Below, piece by piece: positions 1-6,579 of a DNA stretch of 7,235 nucleotides (within the stretch, counting starts at the first letter, position 1; the number at the start of each line of letters is the position of its first letter). The stretch covers positions 1-7,235 of the forward strand of contig JARVJW010000088.1 in NCBI GenBank assembly GCA_029775955.1. Direction: 5' to 3'. The translations under genes were made by a program, and so were the position numbers. The DNA comes from Nitrososphaeria archaeon (lineage in GTDB: Archaea > Thermoproteota > Nitrososphaeria > Conexivisphaerales > UBA164). A model generated the notes under the pieces. It saw nothing but the letters and a program-made list of their open reading frames with translations. It was not told the DNA's origin and did no database searches.

Positions 1-55
1 CGCTTGTCTCCCTGCCTTTCTCCCGTATCCTGCTGTTCTTTTCCGCACTAACCAT
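1..55 (-). CDS. tnpB: Possible N-terminus of TnpB, running off the left edge
   Basis: An ATG at 55-53 opens a frame that stays open to the window edge (about 18 codons, beginning MVSAEKNSRIREKGRETS). It lies one base after the stop of the tnpA-like remnant, which is the usual tnpA-tnpB spacing in IS605 elements. The basic, Arg/Lys-rich start resembles N-termini of some archaeal TnpB proteins as I remember them, but no catalytic motif is inside the window. The assignment therefore rests mostly on context. It could equally be a chance frame after a degraded tnpA. Confidence 0.35.
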   Translation of the reverse strand, partial: MVSAEKNSRIREKGRETS

Positions 56-56
56 A

Positions 57-182
57 TTATTTACCTTGATTTTCAACATACTTTTTTAACACATCAAGTG
101 TTACTTGTCCTATTATAGCTGTATGATTATAAATACTTTTGCTCGCTTTCATCCAAGTCAAGGGGACTTCCCGCTCGCTGAG
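57..182 (-). pseudogene. tnpA: Remnant of IS200/IS605 Y1 transposase (TnpA) C-terminus
   Basis: The minus strand has 41 open codons before a TAA at 59-57. The last part reads HTAIIGQVTLDVLKKYVENQGK in two pieces, HTAIIGQVTLDV and LKKYVENQGK. This matches the closing helix of HUH/Y1 transposases of the IS200/IS605 family, where a 'vGqvtldvvkkYIenQ' type end follows the last strand. The catalytic Tyr and the HUH motif would lie upstream and are absent: an in-frame stop at 185-183 and unrelated sequence replace them. Only about the last quarter of a typical 130-150 residue TnpA remains. The possible tnpB follows at 55. Family recognition is from memory of the motif, so confidence is moderate. 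Confidence 0.45.
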
Positions 183-235
183 TTAAAACCATCAGCTTAT
201 CAGGGCTTATGTGAACTACATTTTAAAGCCATAAC

Positions 236-243
236 TTTATAAT
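236..243 (+). promoter_or_regulatory. TATA box for the metallophosphoesterase gene
   Basis: TTTATAAT is centred about 28 bp upstream of the ATG at 268. That spacing puts transcription initiation at or very near the start codon, so the mRNA is probably leaderless. No Shine-Dalgarno sequence is visible. The adjacent stretch at about 183-235 holds no gene. Confidence 0.55.
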
Positions 244-267
244 CTGCAATTCTGAAGAATTTTTACA

Positions 268-1206
268 ATGGGCAACGTAAAGATATTTTTTGCGACAGAC
301 CTTCACGGTTCAGAAAAGTGTTTTAAAAAGTTCATAAACGCCTCAAAGGTTTACAAGGCCGATGTGATGATTATTGGCGGCGATTTGACCGGAAAGGCAC
401 TGATTCCATTTGTGGTCAAAAGGGATGGGTCAATAACAGTGGACTATTTTGGCCAAAAGCTTTTTATTAACTCTGAAGGTCAGGAGCACAAGCACATCAA
501 TGAAGCGTCAGACTATGGATACTATCCATATAAGATAAGTGAAGAAGCTTATAATGATTTTATGCATGACGAAAGGGCAATAAGTGTTGCGTTCCTGAAT
601 ATGATGAAGGAAAGGCTTAAAGGGTGGATCAAGCTCGTGGAATCTGAGCTCAGGGGAATGACAGTTATAATAAATGCTGGAAATGATGACCCATTTGAAC
701 TTGATAGCGTACTTGATTCATCTCCTGCCATTATTCATCCAGAGGGGAGGGTAATTGAAGTAAATGGTTATGAAGTGATAAGTACAGGGTACACCAACAT
801 GACGCCATGGCACGCACCAAGGGACATACCGGAGGAAGCCCTCCGTGATAAAATTGATTTTATGGCATCAAATTTGAGGAATCCCAAGAAATCGATCTTC
901 AACATTCATCCCCCGCCATTTAACAGCGGGCTGGATATGGCGCCAAAGATTGATAAGCAGCTCAGACCTGTAGCCCCTGGCATGCAGATGGAGGCAGTGG
1001 GGAGCAAAGCTGTGAGGGAGATGATCGAAAAGTACCAGCCGTTACTTGGGCTGCATGGGCACGTTCACGAGTCAAGGGCTGCAAAGATGATCAACAGCAC
1101 ACTTGCCATAAATCCAGGCAGCGATTACCAGTACGGGATTTTGCGGGGGGCTTTGGTTGAAATTGGAAATGGAAAGGTAATAAATTACATGCTTACGACA
1201 TGGTGA
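268..1206 (+). CDS. Calcineurin-like metallophosphoesterase (312 aa)
   Basis: This is a dinuclear-metal phosphoesterase, and the core motifs appear in order: D-x-H (D11, H13 in FATDLHGS), GGD (D39 in IIGGDLTG), GNDD (N139, D140, a variant of GNHD/E), the lone metal His (H214 in FNIHPPP), and GHVH (264-267) followed by the family's NPGS (282-285). All expected metal ligands are present, so the enzyme should be active. There is no signal peptide or membrane segment, so it is cytoplasmic. About 90 residues between GGD and GND form a larger insert than in minimal phosphodiesterases and may be a cap or substrate-recognition element. The substrate cannot be read from the sequence; cyclic nucleotide, nucleotide or protein phosphoester are all possible. 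A TATA box lies 28 bp upstream of the start. The nucleotidyltransferase follows after 21 bp. Confidence 0.9.
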   Translation: MGNVKIFFATDLHGSEKCFKKFINASKVYKADVMIIGGDLTGKALIPFVVKRDGSITVDYFGQKLFINSEGQEHKHINEASDYGYYPYKISEEAYNDFMHDERAISVAFLNMMKERLKGWIKLVESELRGMTVIINAGNDDPFELDSVLDSSPAIIHPEGRVIEVNGYEVISTGYTNMTPWHAPRDIPEEALRDKIDFMASNLRNPKKSIFNIHPPPFNSGLDMAPKIDKQLRPVAPGMQMEAVGSKAVREMIEKYQPLLGLHGHVHESRAAKMINSTLAINPGSDYQYGILRGALVEIGNGKVINYMLTTW

Positions 1207-1227
1207 TAAAAATTTCAACTGAATGAC

Positions 1228-1959
1228 ATGATAAGGGAGTCTGAAAAGGTAATAAGCGAATCTGAAGCTAGAGGATTAACGCTAAGGCTAATTGGTGGAA
1301 TTGGAATATGGCATACATGCTATTCTGCTAGAATTCCCCCTTTTAAGAGAGATTACAATGACATAGATGTAATTGGAAGGAAAAGCGAATCAAAAGCAAT
1401 ATCAGAATTTTTCACTGACCTTGGATACAGGGCAAATCAGAGGTTCAATGCCCTTTACGGTGACAGGAGGTTAATTTTCACTAATAGTGGCAAGACTGTG
1501 GACTTATTTTTCGACGATTTTGTAATGTCCCATAAGTTTAATTTCAGCGCAAGGCTCTCACTCTGCAAGCCAGCACTTTCCATAAGTGACCTTTTAATTA
1601 CAAAGCTTCAGATAGTTAACATCAATGAAAAGGACATAATTGATTTATTTGCAATTTTCCTTGACCATGAATTTGGGAATGAACCTTGCATCAATATACA
1701 AGTAAAATACATAAATAGGTACACTTCAAGTGAGTGGGGAATATACAGGACTTTTGAGGACAATTTGACCAAGGCCTTGAATTTTTTGCCAAAATTATCA
1801 ATTAAAGAAAATTTAAATGATATTCTGAAGGAAAAAATTCTTGCATTCATGGGAAATATTGAAAAATCTCCAAAAACAGCAAAGTGGAAAATCAGGAACA
1901 TGATTGGGACTAGGAAAAAGTGGTACTATGAGGTGTCAGAACTGCAAGACCATGCATAA
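1228..1959 (+). CDS. AbiEii-like nucleotidyltransferase-fold protein (243 aa)
   Basis: The pol-beta-type nucleotidyltransferase signature is visible: the glycine pair in LIGGIGIW (G23, G24), the metal-binding D-x-D in RDYNDIDVIG (D45, D47), and a likely third acidic residue in KTVDLFFDDF (D92). Then SISDLLITKLQIVNINEKD (119-137) matches the 'dLl.tKLqi...kd..D' segment typical of AbiEii-like and aminoglycoside-type nucleotidyltransferases. The product is cytoplasmic. AbiEii homologues act as toxins that modify tRNA ends, but no AbiEi-like antitoxin gene is adjacent, so a toxin role is not supported; nucleotide transfer to an unknown target is the safe call. It is probably cotranscribed with the phosphoesterase 21 bp upstream. 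The stop TAA (1957-1959) is completed by the last two bases of TnpB element Z2, so the original C-terminus may have been longer or different. Confidence 0.75.
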   Translation: MIRESEKVISESEARGLTLRLIGGIGIWHTCYSARIPPFKRDYNDIDVIGRKSESKAISEFFTDLGYRANQRFNALYGDRRLIFTNSGKTVDLFFDDFVMSHKFNFSARLSLCKPALSISDLLITKLQIVNINEKDIIDLFAIFLDHEFGNEPCINIQVKYINRYTSSEWGIYRTFEDNLTKALNFLPKLSIKENLNDILKEKILAFMGNIEKSPKTAKWKIRNMIGTRKKWYYEVSELQDHA

Positions 1960-1989
1960 CCGTTTCTGAAAGGTTATAATTTCTTATAA
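1958..1989 (-). repeat. Right-end palindromes of Z2
   Basis: There are two small dyads. AACCGTTTCTGAAAGGTT (1958-1975) is an imperfect terminal palindrome. TTATAA-TTTC-TTATAA (1974-1989) is a 6-bp stem which, on the minus strand, has a GAAA loop. Both are conserved base for base in Z (5375-5406) although the surrounding gene has diverged. They overlap the tnpB stop codon and the nucleotidyltransferase stop codon. Confidence 0.6.
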
Positions 1990-2503
1990 CCATCATTCTG
2001 AGCGTTGACCTTCAAGCCCGCTCCTGCCACCTTAGGCTCATGGCCGGTGCACAGGTATTCATCCTTCAAAGCAATCTGCACTCAAGGTAGCCGCAGGGTT
2101 ATTGCAAACAATCCTATTGGTCAATGTCACAGGTTTCGCATTTCGATATCCCCAAGTTATCACCACAGACAGGACACTCTGAAGACCATCTTGAGTTTAC
2201 GTAAACGGTCTTGTATTTAATAATCTTTTAGTAAGCCTTTCATTTGTTCAACTTTGTCCTGAACTTCCTGTTGTTTCCACTAGTCCAAGTCTTCAAAGAC
2301 AAACGATGCGCCTGGGTTTTCCTTTACCATCTCCGTAGTTAGCCTTTGCAAGGCATCATTGACGCGGTTCTTCTGCCCATTGTGCTTCAGTATGCTCTTC
2401 CTCCTCCTGAAATCGTTCTGTATGCATGCTATGTCAGTTCATTTCAGCGCAGCCTGCCATCACCCAGCAAACGTGGAATCTATCGTGGAGAAGTCCTGCG
2501 CCC
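1974..2503 (-). pseudogene. tnpB: tnpB remnant (RuvC-I to C-terminus) in Z2
   Basis: On the minus strand the relic begins AQDFSTIDST (RuvC-I, the same site as AQDLNFSTIDST in Z). It passes through the AFVFEDLD-type RuvC-II segment near 2300, then the zinc ribbon (SECPVCGDN and ISKCETC), and stops at TAA 1976-1974. Frameshifts and stops throughout rule out a functional product. TnpB is an RNA-guided endonuclease of IS200/IS605-type elements; its omega-RNA usually derives from the 3' end of the gene, which is the part kept here. Confidence 0.75.
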
Positions 2504-2636
2504 ATCAGCTTATTTTTTGGTCAATAACTGCTTTACCCTGATTCAGTTATGTGTTATATTATTTTTGGTGTTTTGCCTTTATTTTCTTACTAATTATCCA
2601 CCCTACCCTGATAGTCCCAACCTGTTACATGTACTA
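2504..2636. other. Intergenic spacer, no gene seen
   Basis: This is AT-rich sequence between truncated Z2 and the MFS gene's stop. It holds an inverted repeat, ATAACTG at 2524-2530 and CAGTTAT at 2544-2550 (7-bp stem, 13-nt loop), and the 9-mer TACCCTGAT twice (2534-2542, 2604-2612). The first bases after the Z2 break, CCATCAGCTTAT (about 2503-2514), recur at 189-200 beside the tnpA remnant. No open frame here resembles a known protein. Confidence 0.5.
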
Positions 2637-3854
2637 TTATTTTTTAAAACCGTGTGACACTTCCCATGATTTGATCAAGCGATAAAAGATCAATCCGCCA
2701 GCAACCTGCATAATTCCTCCCGTAAGCAGAGGAAGCGGGTAGTATTCATCCATAAGGTATCCGGAAATTCCTGAAGTCAATTGCGACCCTCTGGTAAATA
2801 CCCCCTGTATGCCCGAAGCCGTGCCGAAATCTTCCCCACTTATGCCTCTCACGCTTATTGCACTTCTCATTGGTGTGCCAACCCCAGCTATCATGCTCCT
2901 TATTGAGTATATGATAACTGCAATTGCCAAAAATGGCATAAATGCAATCCCAATAAGTATGGCTCCCTGAATTATCCTGGCCCAAGAAGAAACAGCTATA
3001 GCACTTATCCTTGACTTATTCAGGTATTTGCCAGAAATATAAGACCCAGCTGCAGTAAAAGCGTATGCTATTGTAAATATTACCCCAACGTAGCTCGCGC
3101 TTATTTTATACATTAACTCGAACCAAAGTGGGAGTAATGGGAATGCTATACCTATCCCTGCGCCGTTGACGATGTTTGGCACAATGATCCTAAGCGTATA
3201 ATGAAAGCTTTCCTTCTTCATTACATGGGTAGTTTTCTTTGGCCTTCTTCTTTCTTTGAGTAAAAAGAGGGAAATAAGTGATATAAAAGTAAGGCCAGCT
3301 GAAACTCCGAAAAGCATCCTGAACGAATTTATGACACCATAGTAAATGCTGAGCCAGCCGTGAGTAACCAGGAGCACCGAACCGGCTATTGATGAAATTG
3401 AAGCTATTACATATATCCTTGAAAGCTTACCAACTCTTTCCCTCTCTTCCGGCCAGTTGCTTGCTATATAGGATGTCATTCCTGGCGAAAACGCACCCCT
3501 CATTCCGCCTGGAGAACCAGTTATTCCGCCAACCATGGCCGAGATTATGATTACGTATATGTTTACAGACAGTGCCAGACCGAGCATTGCTGCAAGGGGC
3601 AACGCTTCAGCTATTATCATAGTTTTCGCATATCCTATCCTATCACCTATTATCCCAAACAACAGTGTGATAATTACATTAAATGCTATGATTAAAAAAT
3701 AAACTATACCTATAAAAATTAGCGTGTACCCAAGGGCTTTAAGGTAGAGTGACAGGGAGAGGTTGACAAGTATCAGCGATACGCTCCTGAGCGCGCGTGA
3801 CGTTAGCAGGAAGTTAAACGATCTGTCAATTGCTTCCCTGTCTTCTGTGAACAT
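2637..3854 (-). CDS. MFS-family transporter (405 aa)
   Basis: This is a polytopic membrane protein with about 12 predicted transmembrane helices in two six-helix halves, separated by a basic cytoplasmic loop (about 199-216, LKERRRPKKTTHVMKK). The MFS motif A appears in the loop after helix 2 as GIIGDRIGYAK (67-77), with the Asp and Arg in place. A Gly/Pro-rich stretch (110-125, including GSPGG) sits in the region of helix 4, and a matching basic loop at 275-281 (GKYLNKS) is the second-half counterpart. The length is normal for a drug:H+ antiporter-like or general MFS exporter; the substrate is not readable. The ATG at 3854 lies about 29 bp downstream of a TATA-like box on the minus strand, with no in-frame alternative close by, so it is likely leaderless. 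It diverges from the NifX-like gene. Confidence 0.88.
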   Translation of the reverse strand: MFTEDREAIDRSFNFLLTSRALRSVSLILVNLSLSLYLKALGYTLIFIGIVYFLIIAFNVIITLLFGIIGDRIGYAKTMIIAEALPLAAMLGLALSVNIYVIIISAMVGGITGSPGGMRGAFSPGMTSYIASNWPEERERVGKLSRIYVIASISSIAGSVLLVTHGWLSIYYGVINSFRMLFGVSAGLTFISLISLFLLKERRRPKKTTHVMKKESFHYTLRIIVPNIVNGAGIGIAFPLLPLWFELMYKISASYVGVIFTIAYAFTAAGSYISGKYLNKSRISAIAVSSWARIIQGAILIGIAFMPFLAIAVIIYSIRSMIAGVGTPMRSAISVRGISGEDFGTASGIQGVFTRGSQLTSGISGYLMDEYYPLPLLTGGIMQVAGGLIFYRLIKSWEVSHGFKK

Positions 3855-3878
3855 GCGCAGATATTTTTTGCATTTTTA

Positions 3879-3915
3879 TCCTTAAAACTCTATTGCTAAG
3901 CAACATTTTTAAGGA
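3879..3915. promoter_or_regulatory. Divergent promoter pair with nested dyad (possible operator)
   Basis: Arms TCCTTAAAA (3879-3887) and TTTTAAGGA (3907-3915) are a perfect 9-bp inverted repeat. Each arm holds the TATA-like TTTTAA of one divergent gene: its centre is about 29 bp from the MFS ATG and about 26 bp from the NifX-like ATG. Between them lies the perfect palindrome TTGCT-A-AGCAA (3893-3903), whose centre (3898) is within one base of the centre of the outer repeat (3897). TATA placement implies leaderless mRNAs in both directions. The central palindrome is the natural binding site for a dimeric regulator acting on both promoters. Confidence 0.6.
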
Positions 3916-3936
3916 AGGCCTTTCACTGCAAGCAAA

Positions 3937-4323
3937 ATGAAGGTAATAATGCCTGTTATGGAAAATCATGGGATCGAATCTAGGGTGACCGGGCATCCTC
4001 GAATGGCCCCATATTTTGCAGTTGCAAAAATAAATGGTGATGACCCGGGGACTGTTGATATAATTGAAAATCCTTACAAAGAGGAAAATCATCATGCTTT
4101 TCATCACCATGAAGGAAATCATGAAGGAGCTAACCAGTTCTTCAAATTCCTTACTGACCTTGAGCCTGATGTTTTAATATCTTACAACATAGGGCCCGGA
4201 GCATTTTACAGGTTTAGAGAAATAGGGGTAAAGATGTACCTGCCCAAGGGGCATACGGTTAAGGAAAACATTGATGCATTGAAGGCTGATACACTGACAG
4301 AAATCAGCGAACCGTTAGACTGA
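3937..4323 (+). CDS. NifX/NifB-type dinitrogenase iron-molybdenum cofactor-like protein (128 aa)
   Basis: This is a single-domain member of the dinitrogenase FeMo-cofactor biosynthesis family (Pfam Nitro_FeMo-Co, RNase H-like fold). The order is MKVIMPV at the N-terminus, the HGIESRVTGHPRMAPYFAV segment (11-29, usually '..s.i...FG.ap.f.i'), NPYKEE, the '..l.d..pDvLIsyniGpgAf..f...Gvk.y' core (72-101), and the C-terminal helix. In nitrogen fixers such domains carry Fe-S or cofactor clusters; archaeal stand-alone copies exist without nitrogenase, and no nif gene is seen here. The odd feature is a His-rich loop at 51-63 (NHHAFHHHEGNHE), which could bind a metal ion. The start is set by the TATA box 26 bp upstream. 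It is divergent from the MFS gene, so a joint metal or redox role is possible but unproven. Confidence 0.85.
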   Translation: MKVIMPVMENHGIESRVTGHPRMAPYFAVAKINGDDPGTVDIIENPYKEENHHAFHHHEGNHEGANQFFKFLTDLEPDVLISYNIGPGAFYRFREIGVKMYLPKGHTVKENIDALKADTLTEISEPLD

Positions 4324-4327
4324 CATT

Positions 4328-4346
4328 GCACTTTTAAAAAGTGTGC
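4328..4346. repeat. Palindrome after the NifX-like gene
   Basis: CACTTTT (4329-4335) and AAAAGTG (4337-4343) form a near-perfect palindrome 5 bp after the stop codon. It could be a transcript 3'-end hairpin, but no U-tract follows on the plus strand, so calling it a terminator would be a guess. Confidence 0.35.
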
Positions 4347-4406
4347 CTGCAAAAAATTAGCTGAAAAAATCTCAGTTAAGGTCACCATTCTCTTTGATAA
4401 TAAATA

Positions 4407-4416
4407 TTTTTTAATA
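4407..4416 (+). promoter_or_regulatory. TATA box for the DUF84 gene
   Basis: TTTTTTAATA is centred 26 bp upstream of the GTG at 4438. This puts the transcription start on the start codon and supports a leaderless mRNA and the GTG choice. Confidence 0.55.
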
Positions 4417-4437
4417 TAATGCGTTGAAAGTTCCTGC

Positions 4438-4962
4438 GTGATAGTTGCAGTAGGAAGCAGTAATATAGTAAAAATAAATGCTGTAAAAAATGTTTTCCAA
4501 ATGGCTTTTAGGACTGTCCCTAAAATTGTTCCTATTGAGGTTGAATCTGGAGTGCCTCCTCAGCCATTTAATAATGATTTACTGACTGGCGCCAAAAACA
4601 GGGCAAAAAGGTCACTGAATGTGGTTGATGAAGCTGAATTCGGTGTAGGAATTGAAGGCGGCGGACTTGATATAGCTGGCAGATTTTTTATAACAACAGC
4701 TGTCTGCATAATCCGGAAGGATGGCGCTGAATCATTTGGCATGACTGGTTCATTTATGATTCCAAAAAGCGTTGAAAGAAAAATAAAGGATGGAGAGGAG
4801 CTTGGCGATGTTATGGACAGCATAATAGGAAGCAAGGACACAAAAAAAGGGATTGGAGCCATAGGGTATTATTCAAAGGGGCTTATGACAAGAGAAGGTT
4901 ACCTAGAACATGGGGTACTGATGGCCCTGGTGAAATTTATAGGGGAAGACCTGTGGAAATAA
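4438..4962 (+). CDS. DUF84 inosine/xanthosine triphosphatase (174 aa)
   Basis: This is a house-cleaning nucleoside triphosphatase of the DUF84/YjjX family, which hydrolyses non-canonical ITP/XTP to keep them out of RNA and DNA; it is cytoplasmic. Family blocks in order: VAVGSSNIVKINAVKNVF (3-20, the 'vGStNpvKi.Av' nucleotide-binding start), ESGVPPQPFN (36-45), GAKNRAKRSL (51-60), FGVGIEGGG (68-76), and the C-terminal TREGYLEHGVLMAL (151-164). Length is typical of archaeal members (about 170-180). The start codon is GTG; in-frame codons upstream offer no ATG and the TATA box lies 26 bp upstream. The stop TAA is only four bases from the right end of TnpB element X, which faces it tail to tail. 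Confidence 0.88.
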   Translation: MIVAVGSSNIVKINAVKNVFQMAFRTVPKIVPIEVESGVPPQPFNNDLLTGAKNRAKRSLNVVDEAEFGVGIEGGGLDIAGRFFITTAVCIIRKDGAESFGMTGSFMIPKSVERKIKDGEELGDVMDSIIGSKDTKKGIGAIGYYSKGLMTREGYLEHGVLMALVKFIGEDLWK

Positions 4963-4966
4963 TTGA

Positions 4967-4997
4967 CAGTGAACTGCTCCAACCTTGCGGACGGAGC
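4967..4997 (-). ncRNA. Right-end hairpin of X (omega-RNA 3' end remnant)
   Basis: On the minus strand the stem GCTCCGTCC, loop GCAA and GGTTGGAGC (4997-4976) is followed by AGTTCAC. This is the usual stem plus GTTCA(C/T) right-end signature of IS605/IS1341-type elements, where the 3' end of the tnpB transcript serves as the guide scaffold. The stem has one U-U mismatch, and its outer pairs differ from those of Y by compensatory changes. Confidence 0.65.
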
Positions 4998-5374
4998 TTT
5001 TTCATAGGAACAAACTTGCTTCACAATAGAGGCAGTTCCTCCACGTGCTGTTCTACCTACAGCAGAATGTTGTGTACAGCATCACTGTCAAGGATGAGCC
5101 ACATGCACAAATAAGTTCGTTCGTCAGGTTTCTTCGGAATTATCAAGAGCATTTCTGCGAGCTTCTGGATTGACGACCAGTCCACGCCCTTCTGCCTTGC
5201 AGACGGTTAGTCGTAGCTGCCACCTAGAAACCATTATTGCCAATGCCAGATTCACCACGTTCGGAATATTCCAAAGGCTATCAATTTGTTAACATTGGTG
5301 GTGATCGAAGTAGCCTCTCTGCCTCCTGACCGTGCGCTAGGCTAGTTTGATACGAACTTTTCCCCTGTTCTTCG
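4998..5374 (-). pseudogene. tnpB: X tnpB, C-terminal part (degraded)
   Basis: Minus-strand fragments match TnpB in order: KNRGKVRIKLA, then after a TAG (5340-5338) RTVRRQRGYFDHH (the 'RVRRQReDf.hh' helix before RuvC-II), then in another frame TNVNKLIAFG. Further on come ARQKGVDWSSIQKLAEML and KPDERTYLCMW, then LILDSDAVHNILL, which corresponds to the RuvC-III 'DRDvNAA.NIL' segment with the zinc ribbon largely lost. Multiple stops and frame changes show it is dead. It reads into the right-end hairpin as KLRPQGWSSSLS, equivalent to RPQGRGSSPSL in Y. Confidence 0.65.
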
Positions 5375-5406
5375 AACCGTTTCTGAAAGGTTATAATTTC
5401 TTATAA
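5375..5406 (-). repeat. Right-end palindromes of Z
   Basis: The terminal AACCGTTTCTGAAAGGTT (5375-5392) and the overlapping TTATAA-TTTC-TTATAA (5391-5406) are identical to the end of Z2. They spread over the tnpB stop codon. They are the likely subterminal hairpins recognised by a transposase supplied in trans. Confidence 0.55.
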
Positions 5407-6579
5407 TTCTCATTCGGAGCGTTGACCTTCAAGCCCGCTCCGGCCACTTTAGGCTCATGGCCGGTGTACAGGTATTCATCCTTCAAAGCAATCCGCACTC
5501 ACGGTAAACGGGTAGCCGCAGGCCACGCAGGGTTATGGCCAGCCTATCCCTGTCGTAGTCCACGCCACAGGTTTCGCATTTCGATATCCCCCAAGCAGTC
5601 AGCTTATCACCACAGACAGGACACTCTGAAGTCCCTCTTGAGTTCACATAAACGGTCTTGTATGAGGACTTGTATTCGATCATCTTTTGGTAAAGCCTTT
5701 TATTTGTTCAACTTCCTCCTGAACTTCCTGTTGTTTCCACTAGTCCAAGTCTTCAAAGGCAAACGATGCGCCTGGGTTTTCCTTTACCATCTCCGTAGCT
5801 TTTGCAAATCATTGACACGGTTCTTCTGCCTGCCTCTGGCCTGGCGCAGTTTCCTGTACTTCTTCTGTTTGTTGTGTATGTGCTTCTGCAGGCTCTTCCT
5901 CCTCCTGGAGAAGTCGTTCTGTATGTGCGCTATGTCAGAAATGCTCTGTGTGTCAGTTCCTTTCAGCGCAGGCCTACCAACATTCACCATCGCAAACGTG
6001 GAATCTATCGTGGAGAAGTTCAGGTCCTGCGCCACGAAACTGCCGCCTAGGCTCCTTTCCTTTTTCGATATGGTGAAAGTTATACATACAAAATTGTCAG
6101 TCAGCAAGAGATCTGAAGCTTTGCCCTTGCTGTATGCCAGGAAGTGCTTGTTCTCAGTGTTTATTGGGACGTAAACGTAATGCCCGGGCTGGAGCGTTAC
6201 CCTTACTCTATCGCCTTCAACCTTGAACAGCTCGCCGTCAATCTTCATTTCAAGCTTCTTCACAACAGGTATCCTCAGCTCGCCATGATGGTTCTTCTTA
6301 TATTATCAGGCAACGGCGGAAACGGGGCCGAGGTGGTGAATCGCATAATCGTAGTTTGACGCGAACCACGGCTTGACCTCAATGCAATTGGCGAAGGTAT
6401 CCTATTGCAATATGTATGGCCATTTCATAGGCAACTTCAATAGCATACCTTATCGCGTTCTGCATGTCGTGAGGTATTCCCTTCTGTGGTTCATAGTCCC
6501 GGCAATTGTCCTCTTTTGAATTTCCATGGATGGCTCATGGCTTTATCGCCTTCAGTATTTCCTTTATCTTCATATACAT
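5391..6579 (-). pseudogene. tnpB: tnpB of element Z, recent-looking pseudogene (about 400 codons)
   Basis: The gene runs from ATG 6579 (MYMKIKEILKAIKP) to TAA 5393-5391. Segments in order: an N-terminal helical region (IPHDMQNAIRYAIEVAYEMA; then after a frameshift IEVKPWFASNYDYAIHHL); NHHGELRIPVVKKLEMK and the wedge-like beta region; RuvC-I AQDLNFSTIDST; a Lys/Arg-rich coiled coil (RRRKSLQKHIHNKQKKYRK); RuvC-II ASFAFEDLD; the zinc ribbon CPVC...CETC; and RuvC-III YDRDRLA. A tail of some 50 residues follows (DEYLYTGHEPKVAGAGLKVN), longer than usual. Disruptions: TGA after codon 14, a frameshift near 6395, TGA-TAA near 6305, and frameshifts near 5790, 5685 and 5490, plus a TAG after EDLD. TnpB would be an RNA-guided DNA endonuclease; this copy is inactive. 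The longest intact stretch spans 6263-5784. Confidence 0.8.

Larger units (their letters stand above)
1958..2503 (-). mobile_element. Z2: 5'-truncated, decayed copy of TnpB element Z
   Basis: This stretch aligns with 5375 to about 6028 on the same strand, starting at the shared terminal AACCGTTTCTGAAAGG. Flanks differ on both sides (GCAT before Z2, TTCG before Z), which defines the right end of the element at 1958. Homology stops at 2503, just upstream of the RuvC-I codons, so the whole N-terminal half and left end are missing. Several internal deletions relative to Z, for example in the zinc-ribbon and post-RuvC-I helical segments, show it is the more decayed copy. It reads towards, and abuts, the nucleotidyltransferase gene. 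Confidence 0.8.

Noticed and set aside
2346..2657. Plus-strand frames of 103 and 60 codons in the 2346-2657 area
   Set aside because: They are antisense to the Z2 relic, run into the intergenic spacer, and have no recognisable domain or promoter.
3826..4122. A 98-codon minus-strand frame overlapping the promoter region and NifX-like gene
   Set aside because: It is antisense to a well-supported gene and would occupy the MFS promoter; the His/Met-rich content is a shadow of the plus-strand codons.
4560..4862. A 100-codon minus-strand frame inside the DUF84 gene
   Set aside because: It is a Ser/Pro-rich shadow of a conserved coding region.
5483..5683. A 66-residue minus-strand frame with two CxxC pairs, as a stand-alone zinc protein
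   Set aside because: It is the zinc ribbon and RuvC-III segment of Z tnpB, isolated by frameshifts on both sides.
5422..6174. A 250-codon plus-strand open frame, with a similar shorter one at 2005-2220 sharing the same N-terminal sequence (MTFKPAPATLGSWPV)
   Set aside because: Tempting as a conserved paralogous pair, but both are antisense to the TnpB relics of Z and Z2, and their similarity follows from the similarity of the elements. The Cys- and Phe-rich composition is what antisense TnpB gives.
5784..6263. A 159-residue minus-strand frame as an independent gene
   Set aside because: It is the wedge/RuvC-I/coiled-coil part of Z tnpB; the same frame continues upstream through two adjacent stops, and RuvC-II follows after a frameshift.
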